Source of the DNA: Methylobacterium amylolyticum
GTDB taxonomy: Bacteria > Pseudomonadota > Alphaproteobacteria > Rhizobiales > Beijerinckiaceae
DNA: 64,000 bases
Assembly: GCF_030700245.1 (NCBI RefSeq)
Contig: NZ_JAUYZI010000021.1
Coordinates: forward strand, 1 to 64,000
Direction: 5' to 3'
Every line of letters starts with the position of its first letter. Position 1 is the stretch's first letter. Below the pieces are notes generated by a model. That model made no database searches and had not been told where the DNA came from. It was given only the letters and a program-made list of their open reading frames with translations. Below, one piece after another: positions 56,375 through 63,814 of this stretch. Made by a program: the position numbers and the translations under genes.

Positions 56375-56566
56375 TGCGTTGTCAGGGGTGAGATGTCCCT
56401 CACCATCGAGCATCTTTGCACCCGTGGATAGTTATTTGAGCATGACACCACACCTTGATGCTTGGATCAATGCCCCGTTCAGGCGGCTTTTGGCTGCATA
56501 GACTATCTATAAACCTTAGTCGATAAGCGCGGCCGTTCACAACGACGGCGGGAAACGCCAAAGGGA

Positions 56567-56794
56567 ATGACCATGCTCTTCAAGTTGCTTGGGGCCGAGG
56601 TAGAGACCGCACACGAGACGCTCTTCGTGGCCCTGCCGGGGATCGGGGAACTATGGATCGAGACCTGCGGCCGTGTCCGGGGGCGGCGTTGGGCCGACTA
56701 CATGGCTGAGGGCGGGAGCCTGATCCTGTACCTCGGCAGGACGCACATCGTGTTCAGCCCCGCGCGTTCGGCGCCTCTTATGAGCGTGGCTTAA
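56567..56794 (+). CDS. Hypothetical protein (75 aa)
   Basis: A short frame, MTMLFKLLGAEVETAHETLFVALPGIGELWIETCGRVRGRRWADYMAEGG..., suggesting a small beta-rich fold. The start could be the first or the third codon (both ATG); AAAGGGAATG precedes it. No family recognised. The 190 bases upstream show no gene. Confidence 0.45.
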   Translation: MTMLFKLLGAEVETAHETLFVALPGIGELWIETCGRVRGRRWADYMAEGGSLILYLGRTHIVFSPARSAPLMSVA

Positions 56795-56861
56795 CCCACT
56801 GTCATAAGTGGCATTTTGCTTCTTCGGACCACTAGGACAACCCGGCTGAAAGGCAGCTCCC

Positions 56862-57569
56862 ATGACTCATGTCACGATCACTCCCGAACTTCATTCCGAA
56901 TTGTTGGTTCAGGTGGATCGCATAGAAAAACATGTCAGCAACGACCGCATGAAATTGCGCGGTCTGAGAAAAGGAACAGAGGGTCATACTCAGCTTCAGA
57001 ACGAAATACGCCGCATGGCTCGCCAGACCAACATATTTCGGAAACAGATCGCTCATCTTGCCAGCGGAAGCGCCACGAAAGAGGAAGAAGAGGCGTTCAC
57101 GCGAATAGTTTGCGAATTCATTCGTGACAATCAGCAGCGGCATCGAGAGAGTATGAGCCGATGGTGCAAGAAAATGATTGGTGAGGAGATGGTAGTTCCC
57201 TTGCCAGACGGTGGGAGGGCGCCAGCTTGGGAGCTGTGGTTGGCCCAAATCCTATCTACACAGCCTGACGCCAATTATCTTACAGACGAATCCGTGAGAA
57301 TATCACAGATCTACCAAGATTATGCGCCGAACGTACCTCACACCGAACGTTTTCAGCGAGCCTTTCGGACCGCGCTTAGGGGTATCGATCTCGCCGTTGA
57401 GGGCGATCAATTCGATGCAGACGATATGACCGTGCTTATGATTTTGAACGGTCTTTGCACAGAAGATTTTACGATAAATGAGGTGGAATATGGTCCGTTG
57501 GTGCTCCTGAATGCTGACACGATCCGCAGGTTAGGCGCTAAACCGGGCAGCAGCACATTGGTGCACTGA
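56862..57569 (+). CDS. Hypothetical protein (235 aa), AT-richer
   Basis: The N-terminal 75 residues are charged and probably coiled coil (ELLVQVDRIEKHVSNDRMKLRGLRKG... QNEIRRMARQTNIFRKQIAHL). A more globular part follows with REFIRDN-like helices and WELWLAQILSTQPDANYLTDESVRISQIYQDYAPNVPHTERFQRAFRTAL. Codon use is clearly less GC-biased than the chromosome. The ATG has GAAAGGCAGC upstream. No family recognised. Confidence 0.65.
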   Translation: MTHVTITPELHSELLVQVDRIEKHVSNDRMKLRGLRKGTEGHTQLQNEIRRMARQTNIFRKQIAHLASGSATKEEEEAFTRIVCEFIRDNQQRHRESMSRWCKKMIGEEMVVPLPDGGRAPAWELWLAQILSTQPDANYLTDESVRISQIYQDYAPNVPHTERFQRAFRTALRGIDLAVEGDQFDADDMTVLMILNGLCTEDFTINEVEYGPLVLLNADTIRRLGAKPGSSTLVH

Positions 57570-57861
57570 CACCATTGGCTAAATCATTACCTGTCCAGTG
57601 TCACCGTCCCGCCTCCCCGTCGATACCTCTGGCCGATCCACGTCAGCGAGTTCGCTGCCTTGGTCGTCAAGGTGTCCCTGATGGAGGAGGCGGGACGGCG
57701 GAACTTGGTGCAGGACGCGGCCCCACGCGGGTTCACTCACCGTGCAAGGCTCACGGGAGAACGGCTCCGGGGGGAGAATAGTCGCAAAAAAAATCTGAGC
57801 CGGCATCGACATAACTCGCGGGCACAGTGTCCCCCTTGGCCCCCTCCCGAGCCCTGTGACA
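57570..57861. other. Intergenic, possible gene debris
   Basis: The plus strand has an open stretch around 57620-57800 (YLWPIHVSEFAALVVKVSLMEEAG in one frame) without a start or family signal. It looks like decayed coding DNA rather than a gene. Confidence 0.3.
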
Positions 57862-58428
57862 TCATGGCTGCTTATTATTCTCTCGCATGTACTCTTTCTG
57901 TCTTGCCTCGATGCTCTCCAATTTTGCGGCATAATCCCAGATCGGGCGTGCGGCCTTGGCTCTGTGCTTGGTGCGTAGATCCGATGCTAAGCGCCAAGCC
58001 TCTAGCCCACGTTCCATTGCTTCAGTTTCGACCGAGGCGCCAAGTGCACCTTCGTTGAGCCACGCTGTATCGGAGATCACGCTCTGACTTTTAGAAACTC
58101 TGTTGCGGAAAGCTAAGGCGCGCTCCGCTAGATCTCTATCGAGGGCCAGCCAACCTTCTTGGTCCGGTGGAAACTCAGCAAGGGCTGGTAGCTTCGTCGT
58201 CCATCTCGGGTAAGCATGGTCAGGCGAGCACGGGGCGTTCTCATTGACCGCGATCAAATCGCAGGATGCCGATGCGAAAGCCTCTAGCGTCACGGCCAAA
58301 CGAAGCGCGAGGTAGCTCGCTTGCGCTGATTGCTTCCGCCAGTCTCGAAACGCCGGAATGACAGCTTGGATGATGGCTGACCCGATGCCAGCGCCGATGA
58401 TCGTCTGGAATGTAGCCGATAGGTCCAC
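57862..58428 (-). CDS. Membrane-anchored hypothetical protein (188 aa)
   Basis: Starts MDLSATFQTIIGAGIGSAIIQAVIPAFRDWRKQ, a single N-terminal membrane segment, followed by about 155 mostly helical cytoplasmic residues (ASYLALRLAVTLEAFASASCDL, DRDLAERALAFRNRVSKSQ). This one-span plus helical-body form is common among unknown proteins in accessory islands. It is divergent from the resolvase across the repeat array. Confidence 0.65.
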   Translation of the reverse strand: MDLSATFQTIIGAGIGSAIIQAVIPAFRDWRKQSAQASYLALRLAVTLEAFASASCDLIAVNENAPCSPDHAYPRWTTKLPALAEFPPDQEGWLALDRDLAERALAFRNRVSKSQSVISDTAWLNEGALGASVETEAMERGLEAWRLASDLRTKHRAKAARPIWDYAAKLESIEARQKEYMRENNKQP

Positions 58429-58451
58429 TGTCGGTCACCTTTCCCGATAAT

Positions 58452-58564
58452 TGTCCGCATGGGTATGCCGTAGCGGACAGCGGCCCGAGTGACTGGAGCG
58501 CTGTCCGTAAGGGTTGACATCGACATACGGACACGTTTCTATACGAACATCATCCTTTCGGACA
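58452..58564. promoter_or_regulatory. Probable resolvase recombination/operator region (res-like)
   Basis: Six copies of a TGTCCG(T/C)A-type motif in the gap before the resolvase gene. TGTCCGC/GCGGACA form a 28-bp inverted pair (58452-58479), and TGTCCGTA/TACGGACA a 32-bp pair (58502-58533). Direct copies ATACGAACA (58541-58549) and TTTCGGACA (58556-58564) follow at 15-16 bp steps. Inverted subsites of 28-34 bp beside the gene are the layout of Tn3-type res sites. Confidence 0.6.
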
Positions 58565-58573
58565 GGTGTCGCC

Positions 58574-59215
58574 GTGCCTCAGACCGTCCTCTACGCCCGC
58601 GTCTCCACCACCGAACAAACCCTCGCGCACCAGCGCAAGCAGGCGGAGGCGGCAGGCTTCGCCATCGACGAGGTGGTGGCGGACGAGGGTGTGTCCGGGC
58701 TCACCACGGTCCTCCGAGAACGCCCGCAGGGGCGTCGTCTGTTCGACATGCTCCGGCGCGGGGACGTGCTTGTGGTGCGATGGGTGGACCGCCTTGGACG
58801 GAACTACACGGACGTGTGCGACACCATCCGCGAATTGATGCGCCGGGGTGTCATCGTCCGCACCGTCATCAACGGTCTCACCTTCGATGGGGCGACCACC
58901 GACCCGATGCAGCAGGCCGTGCGGGACGCGCTCATCGGCTTCATGGCCGCGACAGCACAGGCCCAGGCCGAGGCCACGAAGGAAGCCCAGCGGGCCGGCA
59001 TCGACCACGCCAGGGCCCGTGAGGACGCCTACAGGGGCCGCAAGCCCAGCTTCACCCGCGTGCAATTCGACGCCGTTCGGGATGCGCTGGGGCAGGGGAC
59101 AGGGGTCAGCGAGATCGCGACGGCCACCGGCTTGAGCCGGCAGACGGTCTACCGCATCCGGGACAACGCGGTCGAGGCGGAGGCCGCTCTCGCACGCTGG
59201 GGTGCCGCGGCCTGA
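58574..59215 (+). CDS. Serine recombinase, resolvase/invertase family
   Basis: 213 aa. The catalytic domain starts VLYARVSTTEQTLAHQRKQAEAAG with nucleophile Ser in RVST. The LFDMLRRGDVLVVRWVDRLGRN motif carries the active-site arginines, and GLTFDGATTDPMQQAVRDALIGFMAATAQAQAE is the dimer helix. A C-terminal helix-turn-helix follows (GVSEIATATGLSRQTVYRI). It starts at GTG. It probably resolves dimers or inverts DNA of the element, using the motif array just upstream. Confidence 0.92.
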   Translation: MPQTVLYARVSTTEQTLAHQRKQAEAAGFAIDEVVADEGVSGLTTVLRERPQGRRLFDMLRRGDVLVVRWVDRLGRNYTDVCDTIRELMRRGVIVRTVINGLTFDGATTDPMQQAVRDALIGFMAATAQAQAEATKEAQRAGIDHARAREDAYRGRKPSFTRVQFDAVRDALGQGTGVSEIATATGLSRQTVYRIRDNAVEAEAALARWGAAA

Positions 59216-59239
59216 CAGGTCGGGTGAGCGCGAAGCCGT

Positions 59240-59851
59240 CTATTGCTCCAGCCCCCGGCTCCTGGCGAAGGCCGCCTTGCCGAGGGTCCGGCGTCTGGCC
59301 AGCTTGGCCATTTTCTCGGTGATGATCTCGACCGGAACTAACTCGGGGTCGAACGGGCCGCCGTACCACGCCAGCATCGCCTTATGCTCACGATGGCGGG
59401 GCTTGGTGACCGCCTTCTCGAACTCCTCGAAACCCAACGTGCCGCCCACGTCTTCCGGTGGGGCGCGTCTGGCACCGTAGAGGAACCGGGGATACTCGAC
59501 GGCCGGGTCAGCCGGGCCGATGGCCTCGACCCTCACGGTGTGTTGCCAGTTGTCTCCGAAGTCGTAGACGTAGGCGAACGTCTCGGCTCCGTCCTCCAGC
59601 ACCGTGCCGAGCTTGGTGGTCTTGGCGTTACGGGTGTTCGGGTCGGGCCATTCGAGGTCGGGCAGCGCGTACCGGTGATCCCCGGAGCGGAAGGCGAACA
59701 GATGGTAGTCCTCGAACGGCATGGCCGCCTGGATCACCTCGTGCAGCCCTTTCAGGGTCATCGTCAGCGGCACCTCGACGGTGCGCCAGACGGCCGGCAT
59801 GCTGTCGTCCAAGGTGATGCGCAGCCGGGCGATGCGGTCCACGTAGCTCAT
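59240..59851 (-). CDS. Plasmid pRiA4b ORF-3-like protein
   Basis: 203 aa. It starts with SYVDRIARLRITLDDSMPAVWRTVEVPLTMTLKGLHEVIQAAMPFEDYHLFAF, then FAYVYDFGDNWQHTVRVEAI and YPRFLYGARRAPPEDVGGTLGFEEF. That is the full pattern of the pRiA4b ORF-3 family, found on plasmids and as an IS passenger. Function unknown. The ATG at 59849-59851 is preferred over upstream GTG/ATG codons by family length. Confidence 0.88.
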   Translation of the reverse strand: MSYVDRIARLRITLDDSMPAVWRTVEVPLTMTLKGLHEVIQAAMPFEDYHLFAFRSGDHRYALPDLEWPDPNTRNAKTTKLGTVLEDGAETFAYVYDFGDNWQHTVRVEAIGPADPAVEYPRFLYGARRAPPEDVGGTLGFEEFEKAVTKPRHREHKAMLAWYGGPFDPELVPVEIITEKMAKLARRRTLGKAAFARSRGLEQ

Positions 59852-60081
59852 GGCGGCACGATAGGCGGTCCGCGGGGCCTGTCGAGCGAGACCGCTGACG
59901 GTGCCCTGGGTGATTTCCCGGACCACTAGGAGAAAGGACCGGCTGCGTGTGGGGCGATAAGGGCCACCGCTAGGAGAAACACGCCCGCGTTCGCGACCGG
60001 GTGTATCAGTCTATTTCGGCATCTCCCCGTGCCCCTTCGCGCCCGCCTGCCGGGCACCTTCACCTTCCCAGGATCATTACC

Positions 60082-61422
60082 ATGCCCGCACCGTCAGAGC
60101 GTGCACCCGAGAGGTGCGCGCCGAACAACCATGCCCGCTACCCGTGGCTCGACGAGTGGATGGGGGCTGCTACGCCGCGCCTCTGTCGTCTGGTCGAGGA
60201 GGCCACCGCCTTCGTCGCCCAGCATGAGCGCGAGACCGATCCCCGGCAGAGGCAACGCCGCCCCGCCGACCACGCCAAGCACCTGACCGCGATCGAAGTC
60301 ACCACCGCGAACCTCGTGCACACCGTTTTGAGCCCCCAGGAGGGCCGCAGGGCTGTCCTCACCGGTAACCCCGAGGGTGGCCGCACCCGCTACGACAACC
60401 CGGCGATGGGCAAGCCCTACAGGCGCCTTCTCGGTGCTCTTGAGGACATCGGCTGGTTGGATCGGCAGGTGGGGTCCCGTGGTCGGGAGGGGCGCTTCGC
60501 ATCCTCCATCGCGCCGACCCCGGCCTTCCGGGCGAAGGTGATCGAAGCCGGCATCACCCTGACGGACCTCGGCCGGATCGAGGGGGAGGAGGTCATCCTC
60601 GCCAAGCGGAAGGAGACCACCGGGGGCGGTGACCTGATCCGGGTGGGCTTGGTGAACTACCCGGAGAGCGAGCAGGCACGGGGACTGCGCGAGACCATGC
60701 GGGCGGTGAACGCCTTCGTGGCCGGGGCGGACATCACCTTCCTCGACGATGGCCTCGGGCCGGTGGACACCACCGACCGGGTGCAGCGGCGGCACTTCCT
60801 TTGCGCGGCCGGCGACGACCACCTGGGCTTCGACCTCGGCGGGCGCCTCTACGGCGGCGCTTGGCAGAACCTCCCCAAGACCCGGCGCGGGAACCTCAGG
60901 ATCGAGGGCGAGCCCATCGCGGTCCTCGACTACGCCTCGATGGCACCCCGGCTGGCCTACGCGAGCCTGGGGCTGGAGCCCCCTGAGGGGGACATCTACG
61001 CCCTGCCAGGCCTGGACACCCGAGAGGTGCGGCCTGCTGTGAAGGCTAGCTTTAACACCCTGCTTTGCGACCCCTTCACCCGGACGCGGGGTTGGCCCAC
61101 CGCCGATGAGGGTGACCCGGTGCTACCACGGGGCTGGAGCGTCCCTCGGTTCAGGGATGCCCTCCTGTCCCGCCACCCTCTCCTGGCACCCTGCCTGGGC
61201 ACCGGGATGGCCCCTCAGCTCCAGAACACGGAGAGCGTGATCCTGATGGAAGTGCTGGTGGAGATGAAGGCCAGGGGCATCCCCGTCCTCAGCCTCCATG
61301 ACGGCCTGTTCTGTCCGGTCTCCCGGTCAACGGAGGTGGGGAAGGTGATGGGGGTAGCAGCCTCCGATGTCGCTCACGTCACCATCCCGGTGGACGTGAA
61401 GGTCCCCCGTGCTGCTGTCTAA
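60082..61422 (+). CDS. Family A polymerase-like (Pol I / T7 RNAP palm) protein, uncharacterised
   Basis: 446 aa. The N-terminal 210 residues look like a winged-helix region (KPYRRLLGALEDIGWL, then a charged beta-rich part). From 246 a palm-like domain carries ordered polymerase motifs. LYGGAWQNLPK is at 256-266. Motif A-like VLDYASMAPRLAYA has Asp283. Motif B-like has Arg317-x3-Lys321-x3-Asn325, the Pol I O-helix spacing. QLQNTESVILMEVL (379-392) resembles the Pol I QGTAAD helix. Motif C-like LSLHDGLF has His406-Asp407. There are no 5'-nuclease or 3'-exonuclease domains. I infer an active nucleotidyltransferase, possibly the element's replicase or a primer-making enzyme. The ATG has AGGATC upstream. 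Confidence 0.6.
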   Translation: MPAPSERAPERCAPNNHARYPWLDEWMGAATPRLCRLVEEATAFVAQHERETDPRQRQRRPADHAKHLTAIEVTTANLVHTVLSPQEGRRAVLTGNPEGGRTRYDNPAMGKPYRRLLGALEDIGWLDRQVGSRGREGRFASSIAPTPAFRAKVIEAGITLTDLGRIEGEEVILAKRKETTGGGDLIRVGLVNYPESEQARGLRETMRAVNAFVAGADITFLDDGLGPVDTTDRVQRRHFLCAAGDDHLGFDLGGRLYGGAWQNLPKTRRGNLRIEGEPIAVLDYASMAPRLAYASLGLEPPEGDIYALPGLDTREVRPAVKASFNTLLCDPFTRTRGWPTADEGDPVLPRGWSVPRFRDALLSRHPLLAPCLGTGMAPQLQNTESVILMEVLVEMKARGIPVLSLHDGLFCPVSRSTEVGKVMGVAASDVAHVTIPVDVKVPRAAV

Positions 61423-61835
61423 GGAACACCCAAACTACCATCTACAAGACCCGTAACTTCTGATGATCTGACAGCCACTTAGCGGACGGCCCGTCAAAGC
61501 CGCTCCGGACGCCGCAGGAACCCCGTGACCGCAGCCGGCAGTGGCTTGTCCTCGACACCGTCGAAGCCCGTCAGCGAGCCCCTGAGGCGATCCCAGGGGC
61601 ATCACAGAACCACCCCACCGCACACGTCCGATCTCCCCCTCAGCGGCTTCCTCCGGGGCGCCGTTCCCGTCCTCATGCGCGAGAGCAACACCATGACCAT
61701 CATCGAAGAAGACGCCCTGATACGGCACGTCCTCACCAGCACCATGCAGGACGGCTCCCGGTAGTGGGTCAGTTTGAAATCCCACTTGCTTGACCCGCCC
61801 TTGGTGACGGCGGGAGCGCGTGGCATGGTCGGGGG
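61423..61835. other. Intergenic, no supported gene
   Basis: 413 bases after the polymerase-like gene. A GTG-initiated frame (61525-61764) exists but looks like chance coding. A TAGCGGAC motif at 61479-61486 resembles the resolvase-site motif, as a single copy. It may hold the promoter of the next gene cluster. Confidence 0.35.
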
Positions 61836-62066
61836 ATGATAAGGTTCACACTCGCCGTCATGGCAGATGGGCAGGCCGAGCCCCTGCAACGCATCCCCGT
61901 TGAGGCGACCGATCTGACTACCGCGATGTTCCGCGCCGGTCAGGCTTTTGATGGCGTCCGCGAGCTGCATCCGACAGCAACGTACATCACGCTCACGGTT
62001 GACCCCGATCAGGCGTGGCGGCGCATTGCCGAAGAAGGCCACGACGATCAGTGGCAGGACGCGTGA
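61836..62066 (+). CDS. Hypothetical protein (76 aa), first of an overlapping chain
   Basis: A small acidic protein: MIRFTLAVMADGQAEPLQRIPVEATDLTTAMFRAGQAF, DGVRELHPTATYITLTVDPDQAWRRIAEE. The pattern suggests a strand-helix-strand-helix fold. Its stop overlaps the start of the next gene (TGATG). No family recognised. Confidence 0.6.
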   Translation: MIRFTLAVMADGQAEPLQRIPVEATDLTTAMFRAGQAFDGVRELHPTATYITLTVDPDQAWRRIAEEGHDDQWQDA

Positions 62067-62311
62067 TGACCGCCCCCAAGCGCCCCCGCGACCCCAACCA
62101 ACTCGCCAAGTTCATCGTGGATGCAGCGACGGGTGTAACTGACCCCGATAGACAGTCTCAAGTTGATCGGCCAAGCTCGCCCGCAACTGAGTTCGCGAGA
62201 AGCGGCGGCTTGAAGGGAGGACGGGCGCGGGCCGACAAGCTGTCGGCCGAGGAGCGTTCCGCAATTGCCCGTACAGCCGCCGCCGCACGGTGGCGGAAAG
62301 ATGACGGCTGA
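62066..62311 (+). CDS. Small basic protein with GGLKGGRARA...AAARW motif (81 aa)
   Basis: The C-terminal half reads FARSGGLKGGRARADKLSAEERSAIARTAAAARWRK. This KGG-type motif is common in small basic bacterial proteins thought to bind nucleic acid. The N-terminus starts with a helix (PNQLAKFIVDAAT). It is coupled to the gene before (TGATG) and overlaps the next gene by 11 bases, so all three are probably made together. Confidence 0.6.
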   Translation: MTAPKRPRDPNQLAKFIVDAATGVTDPDRQSQVDRPSSPATEFARSGGLKGGRARADKLSAEERSAIARTAAAARWRKDDG

Positions 62312-63608
62312 GATTGCAATTCTGAACAAATCTGCCGTCGCTTTGGCTGCAGATAGCGCCGTTAGTATAGGTCAACCACCAAATCTCAAGATATATAATA
62401 CAGTCAATAAGATATTCGAGCTGAGTTGCTATCATCCAGTTGGCGTTATGATCTATGGCAGACTCGACTATATGGGCTTGCCCTTCGAGTCTATAATAAA
62501 GGAATACCGTAATCAGCTTAAGAGAAAATCATTTGATCAGATACAGGGCTACAGAGACGATTTTCTAAATTACATTTCAACAATCGTCCCGTACACAACC
62601 GTCGACGAAGAAGATAATGCCTACATGGTCCTGCTTGATCTATTCAGCAGAGCTGAGGCAGAAATCCAACAACTCGTTATTCAAGACGTGATTGCTCGGA
62701 ACTCTTACCAGAAAAGCAAAGTGAACGGCATAGCGCAAGGCTATATCAATGATCAGATTGCCAAACTCAAGCCGTTGAAATTCGTCAAAGGATCAACGAG
62801 CAATAAACTAGCGACAAAATACGATACTATATTTGATGAGTTGACGGCAAAAGTGATGGGGAGCCTTGTCCCGACTGAGACAACTCGCAAAACGCTGCGA
62901 GCGTATGCTGGTATGTTCCTAGCAAAAACCGAATTTTCGTCGTATCGGACTGGACTAGTTTTCGCCGGCTTCGGAGACAAAGAACGCTGCCCATCCTTAG
63001 AAGCTATCGAAACAGACGGCATCATTAATGGCAGATTAAAGTACGTCGGCAAAGAGAGTATTGATATTGGCAGAAGACCGCCGCAAGCTGATATACTCGG
63101 CTTTGCTCAAGACGACATGATGAAGAGCTTTCTTGACGGCGCCGACCCATCGGTGAAAAAATACTTTGACGACTTGATTGGCGACATTATTACCGAGACA
63201 TCGCGAGAGGTGCTAAACGCAATGCTCAACAACAAAACAAAAGTCGATCAAACCCTTGTGTCTATGGCACCGGTCATATCGAAGATGCAAGGAGACTACA
63301 TAAAGAAGACAGATGACTACATTAAAAAGTATTCCTCAGCACCAATTAAGGACATGATACGCCTGATGCCGAGGCAAGAGATGTCGACGCTGGCGTCATC
63401 TTTGATCGAGATCACATCCCTCAAGCGAAAAGTCACTCGTCAACAGGAAACTGTTGGCGGCGAGGTCGACGTTGCGATAATATCTAAATCGGAGGGATTC
63501 GTTTGGGTCAAGCGTAAGCATTATTTCCCAGCGGAGTTGAACCAGAGGTTTTTCGCACGACATTACAACTCTGGAACGGAGGACCGCGATGCGCCAGAAG
63601 GAAAGTGA
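62301..63608 (+). CDS. Proteasome-beta/HslV-like Ntn hydrolase with long C-terminal region, uncharacterised
   Basis: 435 aa, clearly AT-rich. The N-terminus (MTAEIAILNKSAVALAADSAVSIG) aligns by eye with HslV and proteasome beta subunits. After Met removal Thr becomes residue 1, the Asp of AAD falls at position 17 exactly as in HslV, and a Lys in VNKIFEL corresponds to catalytic Lys33 after a three-residue insertion. HPVGVMIYGRLDYMG follows where the family has its Gly-rich strand. A helical region of some 300 residues with no recognised domain comes after, so the protein is more than twice the size of HslV. No ATPase partner (HslU type) is in the window. I infer an N-terminal Thr hydrolase, perhaps self-contained. 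Confidence 0.6.
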   Translation: MTAEIAILNKSAVALAADSAVSIGQPPNLKIYNTVNKIFELSCYHPVGVMIYGRLDYMGLPFESIIKEYRNQLKRKSFDQIQGYRDDFLNYISTIVPYTTVDEEDNAYMVLLDLFSRAEAEIQQLVIQDVIARNSYQKSKVNGIAQGYINDQIAKLKPLKFVKGSTSNKLATKYDTIFDELTAKVMGSLVPTETTRKTLRAYAGMFLAKTEFSSYRTGLVFAGFGDKERCPSLEAIETDGIINGRLKYVGKESIDIGRRPPQADILGFAQDDMMKSFLDGADPSVKKYFDDLIGDIITETSREVLNAMLNNKTKVDQTLVSMAPVISKMQGDYIKKTDDYIKKYSSAPIKDMIRLMPRQEMSTLASSLIEITSLKRKVTRQQETVGGEVDVAIISKSEGFVWVKRKHYFPAELNQRFFARHYNSGTEDRDAPEGK

Positions 63609-63780
63609 TCGCCCTTTCCCGAAAATTAGCGAGCGCGATGAACGCGTTATGCCGTCATCGTTCGTTCAGCCACCGGCTCTCACTCCTACCGAGGCCGCTC
63701 GTCTGGCGTCCCGGGAGGTCACGGCCAAGTACCGGGACGAGCTTCGAGATGCCATAGCCAAAGCGACCCATGATGCTTGA
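63589..63780 (+). CDS. Hypothetical protein (63 aa)
   Basis: Overlaps the end of the Ntn-hydrolase gene by 20 bases. The product is charged: PPALTPTEAARLASREVTAKYRDELRDAIAKA, probably one or two helices. The start may be the ATG at 63589 or a later one at 63649. No family recognised. Confidence 0.45.
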   Translation: MRQKESDRPFPKISERDERVMPSSFVQPPALTPTEAARLASREVTAKYRDELRDAIAKATHDA

Positions 63781-63814
63781 CTGACAAGCACAAGGGTCAT
63801 ATTGTCGGAGGGCT

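Noticed and set aside
57660-58058. 132-aa plus-strand frame overlapping the membrane-anchored minus gene
   Set aside because: Its second half is antisense to a better gene; the first half may be decayed coding DNA.
61525-61764. 79-aa GTG-initiated frame between the polymerase-like gene and the next cluster
   Set aside because: Composition looks random and no ribosome binding site or family signal is visible.
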